This document shows, one piece after another, positions 28,477 to 36,407 of a stretch of 64,000 nt of DNA. The stretch's first letter is position 1. Each line of letters begins with the position of its first letter. The stretch is taken from the NCBI GenBank assembly GCA_008680965.1, contig NAKE01000001.1, forward strand, positions 2,046,001 to 2,110,000. Reading direction: 5' to 3'. Source of the stretch: Collinsella aerofaciens. GTDB lineage: Bacteria > Actinomycetota > Coriobacteriia > Coriobacteriales > Coriobacteriaceae. Made by a program: the position numbers and the translations under genes. The notes under the pieces were generated by a model. It did not search any database. It was not told the DNA's origin and saw only the letters and a program-made list of their open reading frames with translations.

Positions 28477-29171
28477 AACGCGCCTTTATGTCTGAGCTCG
28501 CCATCGTCCGCACGCTTGTCCCGAGCATCGCGGGCGTCGGCCTGTTCATCTTCGTCGTACTGACCCTCGCCAACGCATCGGACGGTGACTCTGGCATGAG
28601 TGCCGGCGCCTGCGCGGTCAGCGCCATGTCGCCCATCGTGGTCATGAACTCGCTGGCCGGCTACGACAATCAAAACGGATGGGAGCGCTATCGGGCAACG
28701 CTGCCCATCTCGCGCAAAGACATCATCTGTGCACGCTACCTGAGCATCATTGTCTTCTCGGCCGTCATGGCGTGCGCCGCCGCGCTTTTGAGCATCGTCT
28801 CCATCCCGCTCTTCAACAGCGCGGGTATTCCCTCGACGGGACAGACCGTCTTTGAGACCACAATAGCCTCCGCCGCATCGATGCTCATCTCCCTCATGAT
28901 GGTGTTTTTGGCACAGCCGCTGTTCTTTCGATTTGGACACATGGAGGCGCTGCGCCTTTCCGTCGGCCTGTTTGCCCTGCTCGGGTGCCTTGCCATGGCA
29001 GCGCTGAGCTCCTCCAACCCCATCAGCAACTGGCTCATGTCGATTGCCGGGGCGAATCCCGACCCTGCTGTTCTTGGCTGTCTGTGCGCAGGAATCGCGG
29101 TATTGACCCTCGTGCTATGTGCACTTAGCTGCATCGTCAGCACCAAGGTTTATCGAGTACGCGATCTGTAG
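28473..29171 (+). CDS. ABC-2-type permease
   Basis: A 232-residue membrane protein with about six hydrophobic helices, matching ABC-2 permeases that pair with YtrB/BcrA ATPases. The segment NGWERYRATLPISRKDIICARY is the cytoplasmic loop typical of these permeases. ATGA overlap with the ATPase gene indicates translational coupling. Such operons respond to envelope stress or peptide antibiotics; that role is inferred. Confidence 0.85.
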   Translation: MKRAFMSELAIVRTLVPSIAGVGLFIFVVLTLANASDGDSGMSAGACAVSAMSPIVVMNSLAGYDNQNGWERYRATLPISRKDIICARYLSIIVFSAVMACAAALLSIVSIPLFNSAGIPSTGQTVFETTIASAASMLISLMMVFLAQPLFFRFGHMEALRLSVGLFALLGCLAMAALSSSNPISNWLMSIAGANPDPAVLGCLCAGIAVLTLVLCALSCIVSTKVYRVRDL

Positions 29172-29450
29172 CCACGCGAAACTTGACCCATGCTGGCCAC
29201 AATCGGTCGTAATCGCCCATCCGCCAATCCGTGACAAATGGCATGTCCCCGGCCCGTGTGTGACGTTCTATAATAAAAACGTCACGGGCCTCAGCCCAAT
29301 TTCGATCATCCAAGGGGATGTCTTTTTGGTCATTGTTCTTTAGGGAACGGTCAATCGCATACAAATTGAAAACGGCCGTCTTGCGGCCGTGGTTTGTTGC
29401 GCCGTTCCGCCTCCGTCATCTGCCACATATGCACCTGATAGGAAAGAACA
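29172..29450 (+). promoter_or_regulatory. Structured leader upstream of the methyltransferase gene
   Basis: TATAAT at 29269-29274 lies in the loop of a perfect inverted repeat GTGACGTT (29260-29267) / AACGTCAC (29278-29285), suggesting a promoter covered by an operator or an alternating hairpin. A second hairpin ACGGCCG/CGGCCGT (29372-29390) follows about 100 bases later. The 165-base untranslated leader is long for this window. No riboswitch class is recognised. Confidence 0.4.
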
Positions 29451-30188
29451 ATGAACTCTGCGAAATCTCAATCCTTCCCAAAAGCCACCAGCTTCGACGC
29501 GGCACTTGTACGTTCTAAGATTATGGGGCCGAACCCCCTCAAGCTCTGCGAAGAGCTGCTTCGCGGCGCAAGCATCCCCCGCGGCGTCCGCGTCTGCGAC
29601 CTTGGATCGGGCACCGGTATCACCAGCGCCCTGCTTGCCCACGAATACGGGTTGGACACGTACGCTGTCGATCTGTGGAGCGACCCACAGGAAAACCGCG
29701 CGTTCTTCGATTCGCTCGGCATCCCCCGCGACACTATTCACCCTGTTAAGGCGGACGCCTCACAAGGGCTGCCGTTTGAGCACGACTTTTTTGATGCAGT
29801 CGTGAGCATCGACTCGTACAACTACTACGGTCGCGACCCGCACTATCTGGGCGAGCGCCTGCTCCCCTACGTAAAGCAAGGCGGGATGCTCTACTTAAGC
29901 ATCCCCGGCATGGTTCGCGACTGCCACGACAACCTGCCCGCCTGCCTGCTCAAATCCTGGGCACCCGAGCAGCTCGACTATATGCACGACATAGCCTGGT
30001 GGCGCGCCATGATCGAGCCGACCCCCGGCGTCGAGATTGTCTCGATGCAGCCTATGCTCTGCACGGACGAAGCGTGGGAAGACTGGCTCGCCTGCGACAA
30101 CGAGTACGCAGCAGGCGACCGCGCTGCCGTTGAAGCCGGCGCGCTCGAATACCTCAACACCATCGCCATCGTGCTGAGAAAGTTCTAA
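29451..30188 (+). CDS. Class I SAM-dependent methyltransferase
   Basis: A 245-residue methyltransferase. Motif I is VCDLGSGTGITSALLA (about residues 48-63); an acidic SAM-ribose strand (TYAVDLW) and a post-I DAVVSIDSYNYYG strand follow. The C-terminal part is typical of small-molecule or lipid methyltransferases; the substrate is unknown. ATG 29451 is preceded by GGAAAG. The preceding structured leader may regulate it. Confidence 0.85.
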   Translation: MNSAKSQSFPKATSFDAALVRSKIMGPNPLKLCEELLRGASIPRGVRVCDLGSGTGITSALLAHEYGLDTYAVDLWSDPQENRAFFDSLGIPRDTIHPVKADASQGLPFEHDFFDAVVSIDSYNYYGRDPHYLGERLLPYVKQGGMLYLSIPGMVRDCHDNLPACLLKSWAPEQLDYMHDIAWWRAMIEPTPGVEIVSMQPMLCTDEAWEDWLACDNEYAAGDRAAVEAGALEYLNTIAIVLRKF

Positions 30189-30193
30189 ACAAT

Positions 30194-30230
30194 AGCCGCG
30201 CGAGCCGTAAACAAACGGCCTCACGCGGCT
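30194..30230. terminator. Nested hairpin terminator between methyltransferase and CLC gene
   Basis: AGCCGCG (30194-30200) pairs with CGCGGCT (30224-30230), enclosing a second stem GCCGT/ACGGC (30204-30208 and 30215-30219). TTCTTT follows on the + strand. It separates two convergent genes. Confidence 0.7.
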
Positions 30231-30270
30231 TCTTTAAAACAAGTTCTGAACAACCGTAAAGCGCAATACG

Positions 30271-31569
30271 CTACTTGCGCAGCGGCTTGGGCAGCGGAAT
30301 GCCGGCGGCGATGACGGCCGCGATGATCATGCAAACGATACCCTTGAGTGGGAAGCACATGAGCAGCAGGCCCACAACCATAACAGGCTGGCGCATAACG
30401 GCGCCCATCGTCGATGCCGTGCAGACGGCGACGCAAAAGACCGGATCTGCGCCGGTGAGGATGGCAAGGCCGTAGCCCAGGCTTACGCCCGAGAAGATAA
30501 CCGGGAAGAAGTGGCCGCCGCGCCAGCCCATGTTGATGAGGGCGGGTGTCAGCATGGCCTTGAGAAGACCGGTCGCGATGAGCACACCGGCGGGGATGGT
30601 GAGGTAGGTCTCCATAAGTACGTCGGCCTGGGTCTCACCGGCAAACATGGTATAAGGCAGAACTGTGCCGCAGATGGCGAGCGCCAGACCAGCCAGCATG
30701 GCCTTGACGACGGGGCGCTCCCCTATTGCATGGGACAGCGCCTCACTTGCATGCTCGGAGACAAAGTACAGCCAACCGCATACGGTGCCGACCAACGCCA
30801 GCGGAATGAGCCAGACAAGTTCCAGGTTGCCCACCTCGGCAGCCTCGAACCTCGGCATGCCCATGCCGCCACCCATAAGCTGGCCGAGCAGCAGATAGGT
30901 GCCCAGGCCGCCGGCAATCGCGATGCCGTAGACCACGGTCTTTTGCGCCTTGGGCAGCTTGATGGTGATCTCGTCGGACGCGGAGTCCTCGCCAGCGCCC
31001 CGACCATCGGCGCTACCGGCGAGCGGCGCCACAAAGCCAAAGATGGGCGCGGTAAAGAGCGCCGTCAGGGCAGCCTGGGTACCCAGCAGCGTAAGCTCCC
31101 TAAACTCGGCGCCAAAGCGACGCATGCGGTCGCCGACCCAGCTGCACAGACCCGCGATAACGCCGGTCAGGCCGGCCTCCGGTCCAATGCTTCCGCCAAA
31201 CAGCAGCGGCAGCAATGCCGCAAGCGAAAGCTTGCCGAGGTTGTCGTACGGGTAGCGACCGTCTTGCTTAACCTTGGCCATCACCTGGTTGAGGTCATCG
31301 GTCTTGGTGCCCGTCATCTTTTCGTACAGACCGATCAGCAGGCCGCCCAGCAGGCAGACGAAAAACGGGTACGGCAAAAAACCGAACGGACCGCTCGCGA
31401 GCTCGGGCGAAGCGACGCCCAGCATATGAGGGATCTCGGTCCATAGATAGTTGATACCGTGCTCCATCGCAAAGAAAAACAGCCAGACCGCGGCGCCCGC
31501 AAACGCACCGGTCACGGCCACGCTCACTAAAAACAGCGCACGGTTTTTGGGTTTTGCAAGGTTATCCAT
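30271..31569 (-). CDS. CLC-family chloride channel / H+-Cl- antiporter
   Basis: A 432-residue membrane protein with about ten hydrophobic segments. GGSIGPEAGLTG (about residues 122-133) matches the CLC GxEGP filter region with the gating Glu. The later helix (MGWRGGHFFPVIFSG) matches the second CLC filter motif (GxFxP). The internal loop carries an acidic insert (GRGAGEDSASDE). It moves chloride or fluoride; which one is not settled by sequence. GGGAGGT lies before ATG 31569. Confidence 0.88.
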   Translation of the reverse strand: MDNLAKPKNRALFLVSVAVTGAFAGAAVWLFFFAMEHGINYLWTEIPHMLGVASPELASGPFGFLPYPFFVCLLGGLLIGLYEKMTGTKTDDLNQVMAKVKQDGRYPYDNLGKLSLAALLPLLFGGSIGPEAGLTGVIAGLCSWVGDRMRRFGAEFRELTLLGTQAALTALFTAPIFGFVAPLAGSADGRGAGEDSASDEITIKLPKAQKTVVYGIAIAGGLGTYLLLGQLMGGGMGMPRFEAAEVGNLELVWLIPLALVGTVCGWLYFVSEHASEALSHAIGERPVVKAMLAGLALAICGTVLPYTMFAGETQADVLMETYLTIPAGVLIATGLLKAMLTPALINMGWRGGHFFPVIFSGVSLGYGLAILTGADPVFCVAVCTASTMGAVMRQPVMVVGLLLMCFPLKGIVCMIIAAVIAAGIPLPKPLRK

Positions 31570-31695
31570 CGGGACCTCCCGTGGTCAAAATCGACAAAGA
31601 TACGTTTTATTGTAGAGCGAGCGTTGCCCGAACGAGCCAACCATCTGCGCCGCGAACAGCGCCGTTGGGTGCCGCACACGCGACGGGCCCAAGGC

Positions 31696-32229
31696 TTAGC
31701 TGCCGATAATCGATGCGATTTGGTGCAGGTCGTCGGCAAAGTAGATGCCGGCCTGGCGCTGCGGGCTCGATAGGCCCTTGTCGATCATGTGCCCGAGCAG
31801 CGACCTAAGGTCGTTGTAGTAACCGTCCAAGTTGTACAGGATGCACGGCGCGCTCAGATGGCCCAGCGACACGGCCGACATGACCTCGGCAATCTCCTCG
31901 AGCGTGCCCGTACCGCCCGGAAAGGCGATGAACGCATCGCCGAGCTCGATCATCTTGGCCTTACGCTCGGCCATATCACTCGTCACGATCAGGTCGTCGA
32001 TACCATCGTGCTGAAACTCGGCCTCGATAAAAAAGCTCGGCTCCACACCGGTCACGTGTCCGCCGGCATCGAGCACGCTATCGGCGAGCGCGCCCATCAG
32101 CCCCGACTTGGACCCGCCGTATACCAGCGCGTGGCCGTTGGAGCCAATCCATGTGCCGAGCTGCTGCACCGCAGGCAGAAACGCCGGGTCGTTACCGACG
32201 CTGGCGCCCAGGTATACCGTGATATTCAT
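31696..32229 (-). CDS. LOG-family Rossmann-fold protein (TIGR00730-type)
   Basis: A 177-residue LOG-family protein, related to cytokinin riboside 5'-monophosphate phosphoribohydrolase. The diagnostic motifs are GGSKSGLMGALA and PGGTGTLEE. In bacteria the family hydrolyses nucleoside monophosphates such as AMP to base and ribose phosphate; the real substrate here is not known. AAGGGGG precedes ATG 32229. The K+ channel gene ends 35 bases upstream on the same strand. Confidence 0.9.
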   Translation of the reverse strand: MNITVYLGASVGNDPAFLPAVQQLGTWIGSNGHALVYGGSKSGLMGALADSVLDAGGHVTGVEPSFFIEAEFQHDGIDDLIVTSDMAERKAKMIELGDAFIAFPGGTGTLEEIAEVMSAVSLGHLSAPCILYNLDGYYNDLRSLLGHMIDKGLSSPQRQAGIYFADDLHQIASIIGS

Positions 32230-32264
32230 ATTCAGCCCCCTTGTTGTGACGCGCGGCGCCCGCC

Positions 32265-32690
32265 CTAGCGTTGGCGTCGGCGATATTCGCGCACGCGGCG
32301 CGACAGGTCGGCGAGCTCATCGCGATCGAGCTCTTCCAGATGCTCAAGATCGTCCATAAAGCGCGCCATGGTGTCCTTTTGGCGCATCTTGATGAGCGTA
32401 TTGCAGTAGTTCACCGCCACGCCCGTGAGCATGGCGATGTAGAAGATGCTGATGACGCTCAAAACGACGGTGATAGCGCGGGCAACCGGCGTTTCGGCCG
32501 GGATATCGCCAAAGCCGATCGTCGATACGGTCTCAAAGCTAAACCAGAGGCCATCGCCAAACGTAAGGGTCGCAGGGTCGGACAGCCAGACGGCCGTCGA
32601 GCACAGCAGGTAGAAGATAAGGAACAGGCCGGTGATGCGCGCAAAGCCAGCCTGGCGCAACACGTCGGCAAGCGTCCTCAACTTGTTCAT
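32265..32690 (-). CDS. Two-helix potassium channel (ion channel 2 family)
   Basis: A 141-residue K+ channel subunit: one helix (about 17-36), a pore loop with the selectivity filter TIGFGD (about residue 62), a second helix (about 71-95), and a charged C-terminal coiled-coil-like tail. ATG 32690 (AAGGGG upstream) is preferred to the open frame reaching 32837, which would run into repeats. No RCK/TrkA-N domain is present, so gating is unknown. It lies directly upstream of the LOG gene. Confidence 0.87.
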   Translation of the reverse strand: MNKLRTLADVLRQAGFARITGLFLIFYLLCSTAVWLSDPATLTFGDGLWFSFETVSTIGFGDIPAETPVARAITVVLSVISIFYIAMLTGVAVNYCNTLIKMRQKDTMARFMDDLEHLEELDRDELADLSRRVREYRRRQR

Positions 32691-32770
32691 CGCGACCCCT
32701 TTTCCCAAGCGTCCAATCATGTTCGTTCGGTATTGTCCCACACTCGGCACTCGAGAACGCTCCTTTTGTG

Positions 32771-32930
32771 CTGGCAGAAAGGGACTGTCCCCAACTGCCG
32801 GCACATAAGGAACGTCCCTAAGTGCCAACTCCGGCAAAGAGTGTCCCCGGCGACTAGTCGTTTAAGAACGTCCCCAATGACTACTACAACTGCCGGACAG
32901 ATTGGGAACGTCCCTAAGTGCCGGATGTTA
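32771..32930. repeat. Compound array of palindromic repeats
   Basis: About 160 bases are built from short recurring words: AGGGACTGTCCCC, TGCCGGCA, AAGGAACGTCCCTAAGTGCC, GAGTGTCCCC, GACTAGTC with AATGACTA, and GGGAACGTCCCTAAGTGCCGG split over two units. These are at least three neighbouring palindromic units of the families seen singly at 19471 and 39743. It lies between the divergent K+ channel and hybrid-kinase genes. Confidence 0.65.
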
Positions 32931-32985
32931 GGCAAGCTGAGCTGGTATCCTTATGCGGTATTATCTCGACTCGATAGGATTGCCT

Positions 32986-35790
32986 GTGAAACCTTCCGCC
33001 GTCCTTCACTTAGCTCTATATCGCACCCTAGCCGTCGCGCTTGCTGCGCTCACACTACTGAGCGCCGTCATGCCCACCCCAGCCTTTGCCGCCGACTCCG
33101 ACCAGCAGGTCAAGACGGTCCGCGTTGGCTGGCTCGTCAACAACAAAGGCTTCCAGGAAGGCACGCCGGGCGAGCGCCTCTCGGGATGGGGCTACGAGTA
33201 CCTCCAGACCCTCTCGTATTACACAAAGGGCTGGCAATACGAATACGTTAGCGGCACCTTCTCCGAGCTTATGGACATGCTCGAGGCAGGCGAAATCGAC
33301 CTCATGCCCAACATCTCGTATTCGGCAGAACGCGAGCAGAAGCTGCTCTTTTCCTCGAACCCCGAGGGCACCGAGCGCTACTACATCTACGCCAGGCCCG
33401 ACCGCGACGACCTGGCCAAGGGTGACCCCCAGGCGCTCCAAGGCCTCACCATCGGCTGCAACTCTGGCGTTATGCAAACTATCGTCGGCCAGCAGTGGCT
33501 CGCCGACGAAGGCGTTACCTGCACCTATAAAGAAATCGACACCGGCAGTGCCCTCTTTGAGGCGCTTGCAGACGGCGAGGTCGACGCCGTCATCATGAAC
33601 GACACCATTTCGTCGCCCGATGCGTCACCCATGTTCTACGTAGGCTCGAGCGACTACTATTTTGCCGTTCCCAAAAGCCGCCCTGATCTGATGAACGACA
33701 TCAACGCCGCCATGACGACCATCGCCCGCGATAACCCGCGCTATAACGAGGAAGTCAAATCGAGTTACTCGACCCAAAACAGTGGCTCGTCATCGCTCAC
33801 CGGCCCCGAGACCACCTGGCTCAAAGAAAACGGCAATACCATCACGATCGGCTATCTTAAAAACCAACTTCCCTACTGTACGCAAAATGACGACGGCGAG
33901 ATGGAAGGGTCGCTCGCCTCGCTTGCAACGACGTTGCACGACAAGTTTGGCATTACGGTCAAAACAATCGCACTCTCGAGCAACAAACAAATGATCAAAG
34001 CCCTTTCCAACGGGACCATCGATGTCGCCCTGCCGTTGTTTCGCGACTACTGGCTCGCCGAGCAGACAGGGGTCATCCAGTCAAACTCGATGGGAACGGT
34101 TTCGCTGACCGCCATTCACAGTGGCAAAAACCTGAACAGCGACCTTAAGAACATCGCTTGTACAAAGAGCACAATCGTTAACCGTTTTGAGCTCGAAAGT
34201 CTCTTTCCGAACGCAACGGTAACCGAGTATTCGAATGACGGCGAGGTGCTCAAAGCCCTCGATGAGGGGAAGGCACGTTGCATCATTGTCCCCAGCACGC
34301 GCCTGGAAACTCTCCGCGACATCTACGACATCGAGGATTTCGAAACACAGGAACTCACCAACACGGCACAACTATCGTGTTTAATTTCGCGCGGCAAGCC
34401 CGAGCTGCTGGGAATCATCAATAAGGGCATCGTCAATGCAGGTGAATCGCTCTCTGCAAACAGCTATTTCCCCACATCGTACTCGGCGCAAGAATCGGAT
34501 GCGTTCCGACTTCTCTACCGCAACCGCATCGTCATTGCGGCAGTCGTCATTTGCATTTTGCTCACCGGCATCGTCATCCTTGTCTGGTCGCTTTACCGCG
34601 CACAGGAGGAACGGCAGAAAGCCGATGCCGCCAACGCCGCCAAAACCGCTTTCCTCACGCGCATGAGCAACGACATCCGCACGCCGCTCAACGGCATCCT
34701 GGGCCTTATCGAAATTGAGGAATTGAGAGAAGGCGACATGCAGGTCGCCCGCGAAAGCCGCGCCAAGGCGCGCGTTGCCGCCAATCACCTGCTGTCACTG
34801 ATTAACGACATCCTCGAGATGGGCAGGATCGAGGAGCGCAAAGTGACGCTCGAGCACGAATCATTCAACCTTAAAGAGCTGTGCGACAATGCGCTCGTAC
34901 TGTGCAAGCTCCGCGCATCGGACCGCCGCATAACCATGCTCGACACCAGCGAGCCCTACGCTGTCGACCAATATATGATCGGCAGCCCCACCCATATTCG
35001 GCAGATCCTTGTCAACCTGCTCGACAACAGCATCAAGTACAACAAGCACGGAGGCACCGTCACGTTCTCATCGACCATCAAACCGGTCGACGACGAGCAC
35101 GCCGTGTTTTGCTTTAGCGTCTCGGATACCGGCATTGGTATGACATCCGAGTTTTTGGCACACATTTACGAGCCGTTTGCCCAGGAAGGCGACGATGCGC
35201 GCAGCAAGTTCCAAGGAACCGGCATTGGCATGTCTATCGTCAAATCGCTCATCGATATGATGGGCGGCACGATTGAGATTTCGAGTGAGGTTGGCGTGGG
35301 GAGTACGTTTGACGTCCGGATTCCGCTCGATATCGACAAGAACCCTCAGATAAAAGAATGTGCAGACACGCAGGTAAGCAGCTGCTCACTCGCCGGCATG
35401 AACGTCCTTTTGGCAGAAGATAACGAACTCAATGCCGAGATTGCCCAAGCTCTGCTCGAAAGCGAAGGCATCGTCGTGACTCGCGCCGCCGACGGCAACG
35501 AAACGGTCGATCTATATGTTGGTCGTCCCGCCGGCAGCTTCGATGCAATCCTGATGGACATCATGATGCCGGGCATGGACGGCTACGAGGCAACCCGGGC
35601 GATCCGCCTGAGCGAAAAGGCCGATGCGGCCGACATCCCCATCATCGCGCTCACCGCCAACGCCTTTGCCGAAGACGCCAAGGCGGCACACGACGCCGGC
35701 ATGAACGCCCATCTGCCCAAACCGCTCGACTTTAGCAAGCTCAAAAACATACTCGCCTGTATCAAGAAAAATGGGGCTGTTTCGCTATAG
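32986..35790 (+). CDS. Hybrid sensor histidine-kinase-like protein with tandem solute-binding domains; phospho-acceptor His replaced by Asn
   Basis: A 934-residue membrane sensor (BvgS/EvgS-like). A signal peptide (LAVALAALTLLSAV, then AFAADS) precedes two extracellular SBP_bac_3 domains (about 35-265 and 280-495). One membrane helix follows (about 510-532), then a HisKA-like dimer domain, an HATPase domain (LLDNSIKYN, DTGIGM, GTGIGMSIVKSLI) and a receiver domain with Asp858 (LMDIMMPGMDG). In the dimer domain the usual SHEIRTPLN reads SNDIRTPLN: Asn562, codon AAC at 34669-34671. Autophosphorylation by the normal route seems lost. GTG 32986 with AGGAT upstream is preferred to ATG 32953, which lies at a TATTAT -10 box. 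Confidence 0.87.
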   Translation: MKPSAVLHLALYRTLAVALAALTLLSAVMPTPAFAADSDQQVKTVRVGWLVNNKGFQEGTPGERLSGWGYEYLQTLSYYTKGWQYEYVSGTFSELMDMLEAGEIDLMPNISYSAEREQKLLFSSNPEGTERYYIYARPDRDDLAKGDPQALQGLTIGCNSGVMQTIVGQQWLADEGVTCTYKEIDTGSALFEALADGEVDAVIMNDTISSPDASPMFYVGSSDYYFAVPKSRPDLMNDINAAMTTIARDNPRYNEEVKSSYSTQNSGSSSLTGPETTWLKENGNTITIGYLKNQLPYCTQNDDGEMEGSLASLATTLHDKFGITVKTIALSSNKQMIKALSNGTIDVALPLFRDYWLAEQTGVIQSNSMGTVSLTAIHSGKNLNSDLKNIACTKSTIVNRFELESLFPNATVTEYSNDGEVLKALDEGKARCIIVPSTRLETLRDIYDIEDFETQELTNTAQLSCLISRGKPELLGIINKGIVNAGESLSANSYFPTSYSAQESDAFRLLYRNRIVIAAVVICILLTGIVILVWSLYRAQEERQKADAANAAKTAFLTRMSNDIRTPLNGILGLIEIEELREGDMQVARESRAKARVAANHLLSLINDILEMGRIEERKVTLEHESFNLKELCDNALVLCKLRASDRRITMLDTSEPYAVDQYMIGSPTHIRQILVNLLDNSIKYNKHGGTVTFSSTIKPVDDEHAVFCFSVSDTGIGMTSEFLAHIYEPFAQEGDDARSKFQGTGIGMSIVKSLIDMMGGTIEISSEVGVGSTFDVRIPLDIDKNPQIKECADTQVSSCSLAGMNVLLAEDNELNAEIAQALLESEGIVVTRAADGNETVDLYVGRPAGSFDAILMDIMMPGMDGYEATRAIRLSEKADAADIPIIALTANAFAEDAKAAHDAGMNAHLPKPLDFSKLKNILACIKKNGAVSL

Positions 35791-35831
35791 TTTGTGCTCA
35801 ACCACCATGCGCAGTAGAAAGGAAGCCAACG

Positions 35832-36311
35832 ATGTTTAGGCCCTTACGTCGAAAGAAACGCGCCATCACCGACGAGAAAGCGCGCGAACTGCTCGCTACC
35901 TGCAAGCGCGGCGTCTTTGCCGTCAACGGCGATGATGGCTACCCCTATGCCATTCCCGTCAACTACTTCTTTGACGCCGAGCACGACAAGATTTATTTCC
36001 ATGGCGCCAAGGCTGGCCACAAGGTCGATTCACTCAAGCATGATGATAAAGTCTGCTTTACCGTTTACGGCAACGAGTGGTACAAGGACGGCGACTGGGC
36101 TCCCTACGTTATGAGTACCGTTGTCTTTGGTCGTTGTCGCCTGGTAGATGAAGCGCCCGCGTTTATCGAGGACAAAGTCCGTCAGCTCGCGCTTAAGTAC
36201 TACCCTTCTGCCGAAGAAGTCGAGGAGGAGATCGCCAAAGACATAAAGGGCGTCCAACTCTACGAGATTTCGATTGAACATCTTTGCGGCAAGCAGATTC
36301 ATGAAAAGTAG
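35832..36311 (+). CDS. Pyridoxamine 5'-phosphate oxidase-family FMN-binding protein (NimA-like)
   Basis: A 159-residue split-barrel flavoprotein. ELLATCKRGVFAVNGDDGYPYAIPVNYFF split over the first two strands, and KIYFHGAKAGHKVDSL, match the NimA/PPOX-like family that binds FMN. Members reduce nitro compounds or bind haem/F420; the role here is unknown. AAAGGAAG precedes ATG 35832. A strong bidirectional terminator follows. Confidence 0.85.
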   Translation: MFRPLRRKKRAITDEKARELLATCKRGVFAVNGDDGYPYAIPVNYFFDAEHDKIYFHGAKAGHKVDSLKHDDKVCFTVYGNEWYKDGDWAPYVMSTVVFGRCRLVDEAPAFIEDKVRQLALKYYPSAEEVEEEIAKDIKGVQLYEISIEHLCGKQIHEK

Positions 36312-36344
36312 CGAATGCGGAAAACGCGCTCGCTACCCTCTGCA

Positions 36345-36385
36345 CCCCATGTGCCCACGCATTTTGACGGCGTGGGCACATGGGG
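36345..36385. terminator. Strong bidirectional terminator hairpin
   Basis: CCCCATGTGCCCACGC (36345-36360) is perfectly inverted at 36370-36385, a 16-bp stem with a 9-nt loop. It lies between the convergent PPOX-like gene (ends 36311) and the MalY-type gene (ends 36408). Confidence 0.8.
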
Positions 36386-36407
36386 CAGCACTCGAATCGA
36401 GCGCCCC

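Noticed and set aside
29137..29364. 75-codon minus-strand frame in the methyltransferase leader
   Set aside because: Plausible residue composition, but no good ribosome site, and it overlaps the promoter-like palindrome and the end of the permease gene. Left as unresolved leader sequence.
32953..32985. Upstream ATG start for the hybrid kinase
   Set aside because: It lies on a TATTAT -10-like box, lacks a ribosome site and would put extra residues ahead of the signal peptide. GTG 32986 with AGGAT fits better.
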